Assembly: GCA_043513815.1 (NCBI GenBank)
Contig: CP121313.1
Coordinates: forward strand, 2,604,001-2,668,000
Direction: 5' to 3'
DNA length: 64,000 bases
Source: JANQIO01 sp043513815
GTDB taxonomy: Bacteria; Pseudomonadota; Gammaproteobacteria; Pseudomonadales; Halieaceae
The notes under the pieces were generated by a model. The model was not told the DNA's origin. It did not search any database and saw only the letters and a program-made list of their open reading frames with translations. Position numbers and translations under genes: made by a program. Below, one piece after another: positions 26,457-36,224 of the stretch. Numbering within the stretch: position 1 is the first letter of the stretch; each line of letters begins with the position of its first letter.

Positions 26457-29400
26457 ATGTTTGCAAGATCCATTACGGCCACTCTGCTTGTGCTTTTTGC
26501 GACGCTGCCTGTCGGTGCCTGGGCGGATGACAAGGACGCTGAGAACAAGCATCCGCTGGCCGGCATTCCCTTGCGGCACATCGGACCGGCAATCAACTCC
26601 GGCCGCATAGCGGATTTTGCCTTTCATCCCACCCACCCCGAGATCTTCTACGCCGCGGTCGCCTCGGGCCACCTCTGGAAAACCACCAACAACACCATCA
26701 CCTGGGAGCCCCTCTTCGAGAATGAGGCGTCTTATTCGTTGGGCGTGGTGGAGCTGGCACCCAGTGACCCCAAGATTGTCTGGGTAGGCACGGGCGAGAA
26801 CAACAGCCAGCGCAGCGTTGCTTTCGGCGACGGGGTCTACAAGTCCATCGATGCGGGCGCCACCTGGACCCACATGGGCCTCAAGGATTCCGGCCATATC
26901 AGCCAGATCTGGATCGACCCGGACGATGCCGACCACGTGCTGGTAGCCGCCCAGGGCCCGCTGTGGAACAGCGGCGGTGATCGCGGCCTGTACCGCACCC
27001 GAGATGGCGGCAAGAGCTGGGACCAGGTTCTTGAAATCGACGAGCACACGGGCGTCAATGAATTCGTGGTCGATCCGCGCAATCACGACGAGATCGTGGC
27101 CTCTACCTACCAGCGGCGGCGTCATGTCTGGGTGCTGATCAACGGCGGTCCCGGCAGCGGCATTCACAAGACGACTGACGGCGGCAAAACCTGGTCGAAG
27201 ATCACCCACGGCCTGCCTAAAGATGAGATGGGTCGGATCGGTCTCGCGATGGCTCCTTCCCAGCCGGATACCCTCTACGCGGTCATCGAAGCCAACGACC
27301 AGGAAAAAGGCTTTTATGCCTCGAAAGACTTTGGCAACAACTGGGAGAAGATGAGCAAATACTCATCCGGCAGCCCCCAGTACTACAACGAGATCATTGT
27401 CGACCCACAGGACCCAGAGCGCATTTACGCGATGGATACCTATGCCCAGATTTCCGAGGATGGCGGCAAGACTTTCAACAAAATGGGCAACGACTTCCGT
27501 CACGTCGATGACCACGCCCTGTGGATCGACCCAGACAACACCGAGCACCTGTATATTGGCGGTGACGGCGGCATTTACGAGAGCTGGGATCGCGGCAAGA
27601 CCTGGCGGCACGTCCGCAACCTGTCCATCACCCAGTTCTATCGCATCCAGCCAGACAATGCGGAGCCTTACTACAACGTCTGTGGCGGCACCCAGGACAA
27701 CCAGTCACTGTGTGGCCCCTCCCGCACCACCACGGCCGACGGCATCAGCAATAGCGACTGGCACATCGTGCTGGGTGGGGATGGCTACAAGCCCCAGTTC
27801 GATCCCCGGGACCCGAATATCGTTTACACCCAGTGGCAGTACGGCAATCTCTACCGCTATGACCGCCGCACCCAGGAGCGTGTAAGCATTACCCCGCACC
27901 CGGCCAGTGGCGAGCCGGCTTACAAATGGAACTGGAGCACGCCGGTACTGGTAAGCCCCCACAGCCCGACGCGGATATTCTACGCGGCGGAGTATTTGTT
28001 CCAGTCTGATGATCGCGGTGACAGCTGGCGCAAGATCAGCCCGGACCTGACCCGCCAGGTCGATCGCAACCGGCTGGAGGTGATGGGCCGGGTGTGGAGC
28101 GTGGACGCCGTCGCCAAGAACGATTCCACATCCCGGTATGGTTCCGCCATCGGCCTCAGTGAGAGTCCCTTACAGGAGGGCCTGATTTTCGTCGGCACCG
28201 ATGACGGGGTGATCAGCGTGACCGAAGATGGCGGCGAGAGCTGGCGCCGAGTCGAGCGCTTCCGGGGCGTGCCGGATATGTCACTGGTAGAAGATGTGGT
28301 GGCCTCCTCCCACGACCCGAATGTGGCCTTTGCGGTAATCGACAACCACAAGCGCGGCGATCACAAGCCCTACGTACTCAAAACCACCGACCGCGGCAAG
28401 AGCTGGAAGCCCATCACCGGAGACCTGCCAGAGCGTGGTTCCGCACACACTATTGCCGAGGATCACGAAAATCCCAACCTGCTGTTCGTCGGCACCGAGT
28501 TCGGCCTGTTCTTCACCCAGAATGGCGGCCGCAACTGGCACCCGCTGAAGAGCAACTTCCCCACCATCGCCGTACGGGATATCGAGATTCAGCAGCGCGA
28601 GGGTGATCTTGTGGTAGGCACCTTTGGCCGAGGAATCTATATCCTCGATGACTACGCCGCACTGCGGACCGAGGCCGAGGCACTGGACGAAATGAACCTG
28701 TTCCCGGTGCGCAACCCCTGGCTATACGTGCCCGAAAGACTGTGGGACACGGGCGTGAAGGGCTCTATGGGGGCCGAGTACTTCGTCGCCGAGAACCCGC
28801 CCCACGGTGCCATGTTCACCTACTACCTGTCCGAGGCGCTGAAGTCACAAAGTCAGGCGCGTCGGGAAGCCGAAATCAAGATCGAGAAAGATGGCGGCGA
28901 CACACCGTACCCAAGCTGGGATGACCTGCGTGCCGAGGATGCAGAGGTTGAGCCTGCGCTATTTATCCTGGTGAAGGATGAGCAGGGTCGAGTCGTTCGA
29001 CAGGTGGCGACCGCGAGCGGGAAAGGCTTGCAACGCGCGGCCTGGGACCTGCGCCTGCCTGACCCTGAGCCCGTCAAACTGGACGGCGAGCGTGGGGGCT
29101 GGTCTGGACCGCCTCTGGGTCCGCTGGTTTTACCCGGTGACTACACGGCACAGCTGGGGGTATTCCGCGACGGCATGTTGAAGCCAATGGGCAGTGCACA
29201 GAGCTTCACCGTTAGACCCCTGGAAAACAGCCCGGAGATTACCAGTGACCGACGCGCCCAGTACGACTTCCTGCTGAAAGCCGCCAGCTTGCAGCGAGCG
29301 GTACATGGTGCCGTTAACGCGCTGCCTGAACTGGAAAGCCGGATCAAGCATCTGCGCCGTGCGATCGAGAGGACCAACGCGGCAGACGATGCCGATCGAG

Positions 29401-29720
29401 CCCGGCTGCAGGAACTTTACTCACAGCTAGTGGCGGTAACTACCTCGCTCAAGGGTGATGCCACCCTTACCTCGCGCAATGAATCCGCACCCATGTCCAT
29501 CGCCTCGCGCAGCAATGCGGTGTACAGCCCGTCGGTCAAGCACCAGTCGGAAGTGGGCGCCATGCTGCGCGAATCCTATGCCATCGCGGCACGGGAATTC
29601 ACGACAGCGCTGGCGCAACTGCGCGAGCTTGATGAGGGACTGGGCAAGCTGGAAGATGCCCTGGACGCCAAAGGTGCGCCCTGGACGCCCCAACGGATTC
29701 CTCAATGGCGGGATGAGTAG
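26457..29720 (+). CDS. Large exported sortilin/VPS10-like protein with Asp-box repeats
   Basis: The 1087-residue protein has a signal peptide (SITATLLVLFATLPVGAWA) if started at the ATG at 26457. The frame is open to 26310, but that addition would bury the signal. At least ten Asp boxes are visible, for example SIDAGATW, TRDGGKSW, TTDGGKTW, SKDFGNNW, SEDGGKTF, SWDRGKTW, SDDRGDSW, TEDGGESW and TTDRGKSW. They mark one or two beta-propellers in the first two thirds. The C-terminal third holds a beta-rich domain and a helical tail. Such proteins are usually labelled glycosyl hydrolases, but no catalytic set is visible, so a binding or structural role is equally likely. Confidence 0.8.
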   Translation: MFARSITATLLVLFATLPVGAWADDKDAENKHPLAGIPLRHIGPAINSGRIADFAFHPTHPEIFYAAVASGHLWKTTNNTITWEPLFENEASYSLGVVELAPSDPKIVWVGTGENNSQRSVAFGDGVYKSIDAGATWTHMGLKDSGHISQIWIDPDDADHVLVAAQGPLWNSGGDRGLYRTRDGGKSWDQVLEIDEHTGVNEFVVDPRNHDEIVASTYQRRRHVWVLINGGPGSGIHKTTDGGKTWSKITHGLPKDEMGRIGLAMAPSQPDTLYAVIEANDQEKGFYASKDFGNNWEKMSKYSSGSPQYYNEIIVDPQDPERIYAMDTYAQISEDGGKTFNKMGNDFRHVDDHALWIDPDNTEHLYIGGDGGIYESWDRGKTWRHVRNLSITQFYRIQPDNAEPYYNVCGGTQDNQSLCGPSRTTTADGISNSDWHIVLGGDGYKPQFDPRDPNIVYTQWQYGNLYRYDRRTQERVSITPHPASGEPAYKWNWSTPVLVSPHSPTRIFYAAEYLFQSDDRGDSWRKISPDLTRQVDRNRLEVMGRVWSVDAVAKNDSTSRYGSAIGLSESPLQEGLIFVGTDDGVISVTEDGGESWRRVERFRGVPDMSLVEDVVASSHDPNVAFAVIDNHKRGDHKPYVLKTTDRGKSWKPITGDLPERGSAHTIAEDHENPNLLFVGTEFGLFFTQNGGRNWHPLKSNFPTIAVRDIEIQQREGDLVVGTFGRGIYILDDYAALRTEAEALDEMNLFPVRNPWLYVPERLWDTGVKGSMGAEYFVAENPPHGAMFTYYLSEALKSQSQARREAEIKIEKDGGDTPYPSWDDLRAEDAEVEPALFILVKDEQGRVVRQVATASGKGLQRAAWDLRLPDPEPVKLDGERGGWSGPPLGPLVLPGDYTAQLGVFRDGMLKPMGSAQSFTVRPLENSPEITSDRRAQYDFLLKAASLQRAVHGAVNALPELESRIKHLRRAIERTNAADDADRARLQELYSQLVAVTTSLKGDATLTSRNESAPMSIASRSNAVYSPSVKHQSEVGAMLRESYAIAAREFTTALAQLRELDEGLGKLEDALDAKGAPWTPQRIPQWRDE

Positions 29721-29863
29721 ATAAAACGGATTTCCGCCGAACTCAGCATCAAGCATCCATGGGCCTGACTGGACTGGGTAACCTTATCGGTGAAAATTCG
29801 TTTTGTCGCAAATGAGTCGGACGAATGAATGACTTGAAGGATTCTCATCACACTAATTGAAGC

Positions 29864-32137
29864 TTAGTGCAGAGGTAACGGCGGAGCTCTTTCGGGAAAA
29901 TGCTCGGGCCACGACACCGGACCGGGATCATCCCCCGCACGCGTGTGCGGGTAGACATGAAAATACAGATAAACCGGGTCCAGTATTGCGGTGCCTGGCT
30001 CGGCCTCATCCATAGGACGCACGGCAGTCTGCAACTTCAATACAAGTGCTGCGCTGCTTGCCCCGGCCGCGGGCGCAACCGAGCGATGGCGTTCAATTAC
30101 CCTGAATAGCGCCCAGGGTGAGCTGTCCAGGTAGTGCACGGAATTACCCTCCACAGCGCTGGCGTTATTATCCGGCCCGCCCGGGATAGGGATTCTTGGT
30201 GCGTTGGCGGCATAGGTCAGAACGATCTGAAATGGCTCGCCATAGTGCCAGATCAGTTCATTGCTGGAACCCGGCAAAGTCACCTCGGTGCTACCCGACC
30301 GCACGGTCCATTGCGTGATACTAGCGCTGCCCTGTGACTGAAAATCCGGCTGGATATCTATGCCAAGCTTTACGGCAAGGCCCTGAGGCAGCCCACTCTC
30401 CCCTTGCCCGGCTCCGAACAAAACACTCACGTCGCTCATCTGCTCAATGAAATCGACAACATCTGCATAAGCGTCACCCCCGTCATTCATGCGCACCAGC
30501 AGGCCAGGCTGCAACTCTATGAATTGTTCAATGAAGCGGCGAATATTACCTGGTATGGCATCAATACGGTTCTGCCTGACGTCATCAACAAACGGATAGC
30601 GACCACTCAAGGTGCGATTGAATGTATCCGCAAGCTGTTGGTAGGAGTCCATAGATACGGTGTGATAACCCAGGCACAACCTGTCTATTTCAGCGGCTAT
30701 TTGCAGAAGTGCTTGATCGTAAAGACCAGGTCCAGGATTTTCTGGCGTCTCCAGCTGCGCACAATTTTCCCAGGAGACATCTGCGAGTGTATCGGCTATG
30801 TAGGAGTGCAAGGCGGAAAGACTGCTGGACGGTAACCCTTGTGATGTTGCGCTAGCGTCCCTTACTGTTGCCAGCCAGCTTCGATACAGGGACGAAGATT
30901 CCTGCCCCGAATCGGCATTCACGAGAAAGGCCACTAACGGGCTGGCATAGTTGTAAATCAGCTGCTCTGCTCGCCTGCTTTCGCTGTGCAGCCACTCTGA
31001 GACCTGGGCGGGTGACTGTCGAAAAACGCCGCTCTGGATTGAAGGGGTTTTGTAAGAAGGCAGCTCCGCGACAGAATAGAATGCTGCCTCATCTTTGAGA
31101 CGCTCCACATCTATCAGCAGAGACATGGCATAGCTAACGACGCTGCGACTGACCTGCTCCTGTGCGCCCAACATACCCAACTGCCTGAATCGCGAGTCGA
31201 TAAGCGGCAATGCTGAGGCTGCAGAAGAAAAAGACCGAATACGTTCTGCGACACTTCTTTCCAGGTTCGCATCGGCTATAGCGCTGCTCGGTGCCTCAAA
31301 CTCAACTTGCGCATTGGCGATCTCAGACATCATAGCGTCGCGCAAACTGTTGCGAAGCAATGGCGCAAGCACGGAAGCGGTCTCACTGGCATCTGTCGAG
31401 ATCATCTCTGGATACCTGGTTGCCAGGCTTTCATACTCAGCGGCATATTCAAGCGCACGTTGCAGGTTCTGGGCATTCCAGGCATAGGCCGCGCCCTCCC
31501 TGAGAGGCCCCTGTTGCTGGGGAGATAGATGAAAAAGCCAAGCCTGTAATAGATTAGCTCCTGGCCCGCTTATTTCCTCGGCGAGCATGGTAAAACCAAC
31601 GCTGCCATCTGCCTGTACCGTGAAAACAGTTTCCAGAAGCGAACGTTCAAGACTGGCTATATCAGCAAGAGTCTGACGACAGCTCGCCAGCCGTGGCGAC
31701 TCTAGCGCAACGCCCGGCGTCGCAATGCCTTCAACTGTTGATGTGACTTTTGCTTTTGAGCCCCCAGGACGAACATCCTCGGCTTCGAAAAGACTACGCA
31801 ACAGATCCGTTATCGCCAGGCTACAGAGTTCTTGATCCTGCATCGGCTTTTGCCAGTCTGCTTCAAGGCCCTCGTACCATCGCGCAAAACCTGCCAATCC
31901 TTTACGAAACTCAGGGCCCACTGTTCCAGTACGGCTTATCTCACCAAGCTGTTCGACAAACTGTTTCAGTGCGAAGCTCTCCTGGGCCTCGAAACCGGGA
32001 GTAGCGTCTGGCACTGGCAGTTCAACGACATCAACTGCAGTGGGCCAGAAAAGCCATACCACGCTCACACTCAAAACGGCGGCTGCAATGATTGCGGGGA
32101 ACAAGACAAGCCGGTGCGTTAATGCCGGCTTTACCAT
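29864..32137 (-). CDS. Orphan TssM/IcmF-like inner-membrane protein lacking the GTPase part
   Basis: The 757-residue protein has one N-terminal membrane helix (LVLFPAIIAAAVLSVSVVWLFW) and a large periplasmic part. Two stretches recall the C-terminal half of the type VI secretion protein TssM/IcmF: the LADTFNRTLSGRYPFVDD segment, and the terminal beta domain with SSNELIWHYGEPFQIVLTY and SSPWALFRVIERH. The cytoplasmic GTPase-like domain and second helix of TssM are absent, and no other type VI genes are nearby. The ATG at 32137 follows an AGGGG and is preferred to the upstream one at 32176. The role is unknown. I infer an envelope scaffold derived from TssM. Confidence 0.55.
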   Translation of the reverse strand: MVKPALTHRLVLFPAIIAAAVLSVSVVWLFWPTAVDVVELPVPDATPGFEAQESFALKQFVEQLGEISRTGTVGPEFRKGLAGFARWYEGLEADWQKPMQDQELCSLAITDLLRSLFEAEDVRPGGSKAKVTSTVEGIATPGVALESPRLASCRQTLADIASLERSLLETVFTVQADGSVGFTMLAEEISGPGANLLQAWLFHLSPQQQGPLREGAAYAWNAQNLQRALEYAAEYESLATRYPEMISTDASETASVLAPLLRNSLRDAMMSEIANAQVEFEAPSSAIADANLERSVAERIRSFSSAASALPLIDSRFRQLGMLGAQEQVSRSVVSYAMSLLIDVERLKDEAAFYSVAELPSYKTPSIQSGVFRQSPAQVSEWLHSESRRAEQLIYNYASPLVAFLVNADSGQESSSLYRSWLATVRDASATSQGLPSSSLSALHSYIADTLADVSWENCAQLETPENPGPGLYDQALLQIAAEIDRLCLGYHTVSMDSYQQLADTFNRTLSGRYPFVDDVRQNRIDAIPGNIRRFIEQFIELQPGLLVRMNDGGDAYADVVDFIEQMSDVSVLFGAGQGESGLPQGLAVKLGIDIQPDFQSQGSASITQWTVRSGSTEVTLPGSSNELIWHYGEPFQIVLTYAANAPRIPIPGGPDNNASAVEGNSVHYLDSSPWALFRVIERHRSVAPAAGASSAALVLKLQTAVRPMDEAEPGTAILDPVYLYFHVYPHTRAGDDPGPVSWPEHFPERAPPLPLH

Positions 32138-32463
32138 TGATTGCCCCTCTCCATGAGCCCTGTGCCACAAGCGCACGCTAGCGAAACGTGCAAGGCACCA
32201 GAGACAGGCTGCAGTTCTCTGTGGAAACCAGATAGAAAAAATCCCGTTACAGGCATTGGGTCAGGGTCCTTGCATTCTGCATGGTTCGAATGCATGCAAT
32301 GCGCTCAGCGCGGCCACGTCGCCGGTCGTGTTGTAGCCAGGAAACAGCATTTTGAATACAGACCTGTGTTGCTGACCGGCCATGATTGAATCATCTGGCG
32401 TGAGCGCGCTCAAGACAGCCTCAAGTCCTGATTGCATGAATAACAACTCAGGAATTGCGCAGT
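32138..32463. other. Intergenic region, nothing recognised
   Basis: This 326-base stretch lies between two minus-strand genes. I find no convincing frame, repeat or structured RNA. Confidence 0.5.
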
Positions 32464-32910
32464 TCAGAGCTCTGACCACGCGCCGATCAATCCCAGCAAA
32501 TGCACCAGGCCGATCGCCAGACAGACAACTGAACTCCAGACCCAGAATGTGACACTGTTTTGCGCGAACACCGCATGATCATGCAGGAAGGGGGCAAAAA
32601 GCCCCACTAAACCGCGCAAAAGGTAAATGCCCGTAATAACAGGCAAGACCAGCTTCAACAAGGGCAAGCGGGGCATGACACCTGCACCCGACAGGGCATA
32701 CACACCCCAAATCGCTAGCATCGCGGCAATGCCCAACGTGATGAGTGAAGGCGTCAGCATACGCTGCTCGGCCATGCGGGCCATCGCTTCGCCAGCTCCA
32801 AAAAAGCGATACCAGCCGGGGCCTCCTATGATGACGGCTACATGGAGTGCCGCCGCCAGCAGGCTGCAGAATCCCGCAGCCACCAGCAAATCAAACCTCA
32901 AAAGAGTCAT
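32464..32910 (-). CDS. Small four-helix membrane protein of unknown function
   Basis: The 148-residue protein has four predicted membrane segments: LLVAAGFCSLLAAALHVAVII, LITLGIAAMLAIWGVYALSG, LVLPVITGIYLLRGLVGLF and FWVWSSVVCLAIGLVHLLGL. The loop GGPGWYRFFGAGEAMARMAE lies between helices 1 and 2. The general look is of small integral membrane proteins in the DoxX/DUF4345 size class, but I cannot place it in a family. CAGGG lies upstream of the ATG. It is not coupled to its neighbours. Confidence 0.62.
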   Translation of the reverse strand: MTLLRFDLLVAAGFCSLLAAALHVAVIIGGPGWYRFFGAGEAMARMAEQRMLTPSLITLGIAAMLAIWGVYALSGAGVMPRLPLLKLVLPVITGIYLLRGLVGLFAPFLHDHAVFAQNSVTFWVWSSVVCLAIGLVHLLGLIGAWSEL

Positions 32911-33090
32911 CTTTGCGCCCTGCCTTGCCGCGCGTATCTGCTGATTGGCGGAAGCTCTCCACGCTCTCTCTCATTTAGATCAATCAAAGATCACCACTTC
33001 CCCTGCATGCCGCGTTGTTGTCGCTACCACCCCCAGCTTGGAAGTTGGGTAAACTGTCGCCGGATCATGACAGACCCCAGGGTGGTGACT

Positions 33091-33504
33091 ATGGATAATC
33101 AGGATTCAATGAAGCCGGCAGGATTGCACCGTGTAGTGGCGAGCATCGATCGCGGCCTGTCGGAACTGACCATCTTTGCCACCTTCGTTGTAGTCTATCT
33201 CTGGGCCTTCACTCTGGCCCACGCAGTGCTGGGAAGCAAGCACTGGGGCTGGTTGATTGTTGGACCGGCGCTCGTGGGACCGCTGCTGGGTTTGGGTGTA
33301 GCGCTGTTCGAAGCGCGGCAGGAATTTCTGAGCTTGCAATGGGTAAAGACTGCGCTTCGAATCATTGCTTCGCTCCGCAATGTCCTGTCGGCCGGCGCCT
33401 TGCTGGGGCTGGCCCGCTACCTCAATGGCCTGACGGAACAAGCAGAGCCAACGACTGTGGCGCAGGTTCTTCACGGGCTGGTTCGCGTCATTACCGGAAG
33501 CTGA
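33091..33504 (+). CDS. Small membrane protein of unknown function
   Basis: The 137-residue protein has hydrophobic segments LTIFATFVVVYLWAFTLAHAVL and WLIVGPALVGPLLGLGVALF, a weaker third around VLSAGALLGLARYL, and a cytoplasmic-looking start. I use the ATG at 33091, which has AGGG about eight bases upstream. An ATG at 33067 is in frame but has no ribosome-binding site. No family is recognised. It is divergent from the neighbouring membrane protein at 32464-32910. Confidence 0.55.
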   Translation: MDNQDSMKPAGLHRVVASIDRGLSELTIFATFVVVYLWAFTLAHAVLGSKHWGWLIVGPALVGPLLGLGVALFEARQEFLSLQWVKTALRIIASLRNVLSAGALLGLARYLNGLTEQAEPTTVAQVLHGLVRVITGS

Positions 33505-33517
33505 GCTAAACCTGTTT

Positions 33518-33769
33518 GTGAACACACACGCCAGTAGAAGCCAGCCCACGACTGTCGTTCACGCACATTATCTGCGCCTGGCATCCGGGGAATTATTGAA
33601 CTCGGCGGCAATGATGGCCCCAATACCCTTAGTGTTGTGGCGTGCCAGCCAACTGGTAGTGCGGGCCTTTGCCTTCGCAGGTCCTGTGGTGATCGGCTAT
33701 ATTGATTGCTTCAAGACCTGTAGCAATAGCCCAGACGCCCATCCGAGAGCACACTGGCAGCCGTGGTAA
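33518..33769 (+). other. Short open frame sharing a VVHAHYL motif with one at 36504
   Basis: A GTG-initiated 83-codon frame begins 13 bases after the preceding gene and runs a few bases into the regulator gene. Its first 20 residues (NTHASRSQPTTVVHAHYLR) align with those of the 27-codon frame at 36504-36587 (TTHDTKRQEMPLVHAHYLH). About two thirds of the nucleotides match over 66 bases. It may be a remnant of a duplicated gene start. I do not claim it is expressed. Confidence 0.3.
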
Positions 33770-34608
33770 CCACCGACGCCCTTCATCACAGGATTACGGT
33801 CAATGATCGCTCGGTTGAATTACAGCCACTGAGCTATCAGCTGTTCGTCGCGCTTTTTCAACAGCAGAACGAAGTCGTATCTGCGGCGGCGTTAACGGCC
33901 GCCGTCTGGGGTAATGTCGCCGTAGCGCCCGACACGCTGAAGCAACGCGTATTCCTGCTGCGCAAGGCACTTGAAGATGCGGGCGTCGACGGCTGCAAGC
34001 TGCAGTCAGTGCGTGGCCGGGGATATCGACTGCTTGTCGACGAGAACCACGATAACGAAAAGGCGCGGAGTTTCGGCGTTCCGCTGCTCGTAGCGGGCGC
34101 GATCATCCTGTTAGTCTTGCTGTTGTCCTACTGGCAGTCGCGCAAAACCTACGAAATTCCCGCCAACAATCGAATCGTGTTCTGGAGCGAGGTCCAGGAC
34201 GCGTCGGAGGCGGGCGTTTACCGCGAATGGGAACAGCGCTGGATCAGCAAACTGTCGACCGGCAATGGGATGATGCTCGTCGCCTCTAACCGCGACCCAG
34301 GGCAGTCGCTCTCGGCGCAGGCCCGGCAGACCCGCTCGGCGCTTATCTCCTGGTGGACCGCCCACGAACTCGACGGACGTGCCAGGCTGCGGATGCAGAT
34401 TATCGAACCCAGGACGGCCGGTATATTGCTGAGTACGGAGGTGGCGATTGACGATCGGCAGCAGGTAACCGCCGCAATCGAGCAACAGCACGGCGCGATC
34501 GCTCGTCTGCTCGGCTCCGGCGTTCTGCCGCTGGACCAGGACGCATTGGTCGATACAGAACACCCGGCCTGGCAAACGCTGCGACAGCTCACCACCGACC
34601 CCGGTTAA
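33763..34608 (+). CDS. ToxR/CadC-like membrane-bound winged-helix regulator
   Basis: The 281-residue protein has an N-terminal OmpR/PhoB-type winged-helix DNA-binding domain (residues about 1-95; VELQPLSYQLFVALFQQQNEVVSAAAL, the recognition region LKQRVFLLRKAL and the wing SVRGRGYRLL). A single membrane helix (FGVPLLVAGAIILLVLLLSYW, about 104-124) and a periplasmic domain of about 150 residues follow. This is the one-component layout of ToxR/CadC regulators. The start is a GTG, and no stronger alternative is in view. It lies 95 bases before a serine hydrolase gene on the same strand, which is the most likely partner or target. Confidence 0.78.
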   Translation: MVTTDALHHRITVNDRSVELQPLSYQLFVALFQQQNEVVSAAALTAAVWGNVAVAPDTLKQRVFLLRKALEDAGVDGCKLQSVRGRGYRLLVDENHDNEKARSFGVPLLVAGAIILLVLLLSYWQSRKTYEIPANNRIVFWSEVQDASEAGVYREWEQRWISKLSTGNGMMLVASNRDPGQSLSAQARQTRSALISWWTAHELDGRARLRMQIIEPRTAGILLSTEVAIDDRQQVTAAIEQQHGAIARLLGSGVLPLDQDALVDTEHPAWQTLRQLTTDPG

Positions 34609-34703
34609 TCCCGGCACCTTAACCCCTCTTAACCGAAATTGACTGGCCATGCCGCGGCCACAGCGGTCTCCTGTCGGCTCCAGGTTGCCACGAGGACAGT
34701 CCA

Positions 34704-36149
34704 TTGAAGAGGAAAAATTTTCGACATCTAGTCGCCATCACCCTGTTGCTGACAATACCGCTACGTTTGCTGGCTGATGACGGGGATCCTGCAGTGTCGG
34801 CCACAATCGAGGGGTTGCTGACGCGCCTGAAGGCAGAAACAGGCGTGCCGGCCTACTCGGTCGCAATTGTGCAGGATAGCAAGCTGATTGCCGCATCTGC
34901 GGTCGGTGAAATCGATGTCCGCAATCACACAAAGGCCACAACGACGAGCTGGTTCCGACTGGCAAGCGTATCCAAGGTCGTCGGCAGCACGATGCTCGCG
35001 CTGCTTGTGCAGGATGGCGACCTGGACCCGAACGCCCCTGTCGGCCACTACCTCTCCGAGCTGCCTGTTCAGTATCGGCAAATGACCGTGCTGCAGCTAC
35101 TCGCGCATACCTCCGGAATGCCACACTACGAAGAACGCGACACACTGGTAGCGGCGACGCACTACGACAATGCAGTGGCCACACTCGCATCGGTCGGTGA
35201 CCGGCCGCTGCTGTTCGAACCGGGCGCGGGTTATCGCTATTCGTCGCACGGCTACACGGTGCTCGGCGCCTTGTATGAATCGATCGCCAAAACGCCGGTT
35301 GATGAGTCAGTAAAGGCATTCATCGGCGAGATGACCGGCCGTGAATCGCCAACACTGGAAAAGATCCGCGTCCGCAATCTGCGTCGTTCGAACGTCTTCG
35401 AGGTCGAATCGGGGGGCGCCAGGACGGTGAAGCCGCGAGACCAGTCCTACAGCCCATTCGGCACCGGCATGGTGGCCAGCGCCGCGGATCTCGCCATGTT
35501 CGGCGATGCTGTATTGCGAAGCCCTGTGCTCAAGCCAGCTACGCGAGACATGCTGTTTCAACCGGTCACACTTGATGACGACACCATCGCTGGCAACTAC
35601 CTGTACAACGTCGCGTTCGGATGGAGGGTCAGCGAGGACCCTGCAGGTCGAACTGTCTACCATCATTCGGGCGTTACCCAGGGAGCCCGATCGGCGCTCG
35701 TCCTGTACCCGGAGACAGGCCTTAGCATTGCGTTCCTGTCCAATGCAGCGTGGGTCGCGCAAATCGAGCGCACCGCGTTTTCGATCGCCGGCATTGTGCT
35801 CGATCGCGAGGTACCCGACGCCAAAGGTGTAGCGCGCCACTTTGCCGGGACATTCGATGGGGAGGCTATCGCCGGGACGCTCTTTTGCGCCAACAGCCCC
35901 GTAAGTTGCCGGCTTTCAGATGAGCGCGGTCCCTTTGCAGACTGGCTTTCGCAGTATCTGCCCGACAAGCGCAAACAGGCCAATTGGTCTTTCCTGCCGG
36001 TGCGAGGCGCTGGCGGCCGAAGACTAAAAATTGTAACCAGCGTGGGTCTTGTCGAACTCCGCGAGGACGATTCGTTAGCCGGGCGCTTCGAGGCAGAAAT
36101 TGGCAATAATCGAATGCTCGAGATTCAATTCCAGCCTGGCGAACGATAA
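34704..36149 (+). CDS. Exported serine hydrolase of the beta-lactamase/penicillin-binding-protein family
   Basis: The 481-residue protein has a signal peptide (KRKNFRHLVAITLLLTIPLRLLA). The class C beta-lactamase-like core carries the catalytic SxxK as SVSK (S88-K91), a tyrosine motif in YRYSSHGY and the third motif as HHSGVTQG. The fold is shared by esterases, D-aminopeptidases and carboxypeptidases, so true beta-lactamase activity is not implied. The C-terminal extension of about 130 residues is beta-rich. It begins with TTG, preceded by GAGG at eight bases. A strong bidirectional hairpin terminator follows at 36190-36220. Confidence 0.8.
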   Translation: MKRKNFRHLVAITLLLTIPLRLLADDGDPAVSATIEGLLTRLKAETGVPAYSVAIVQDSKLIAASAVGEIDVRNHTKATTTSWFRLASVSKVVGSTMLALLVQDGDLDPNAPVGHYLSELPVQYRQMTVLQLLAHTSGMPHYEERDTLVAATHYDNAVATLASVGDRPLLFEPGAGYRYSSHGYTVLGALYESIAKTPVDESVKAFIGEMTGRESPTLEKIRVRNLRRSNVFEVESGGARTVKPRDQSYSPFGTGMVASAADLAMFGDAVLRSPVLKPATRDMLFQPVTLDDDTIAGNYLYNVAFGWRVSEDPAGRTVYHHSGVTQGARSALVLYPETGLSIAFLSNAAWVAQIERTAFSIAGIVLDREVPDAKGVARHFAGTFDGEAIAGTLFCANSPVSCRLSDERGPFADWLSQYLPDKRKQANWSFLPVRGAGGRRLKIVTSVGLVELREDDSLAGRFEAEIGNNRMLEIQFQPGER

Positions 36150-36189
36150 ACACATCAAGGGGCCAGGCTTCTTGAATAGCGCTCAAAAT

Positions 36190-36220
36190 AAAAGGGGAGC
36201 ACTTGCGAGGCTCCCCTTTT
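36190..36220. terminator. Bidirectional intrinsic terminator after the serine hydrolase
   Basis: AAAAGGGGAGC (36190-36200) and GCTCCCCTTTT (36210-36220) form an 11-bp stem with a nine-base loop and T-rich tails on both strands. It ends the serine hydrolase mRNA. On the minus strand it follows a tRNA-Pro 3' fragment. Confidence 0.8.
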
Positions 36221-36224
36221 GGAT

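Noticed and set aside
29864..32137. Type VI secretion cluster
   Set aside because: Only a TssM-like C-terminal part is present, with no TssB/C, Hcp, VgrG or ClpV genes nearby.
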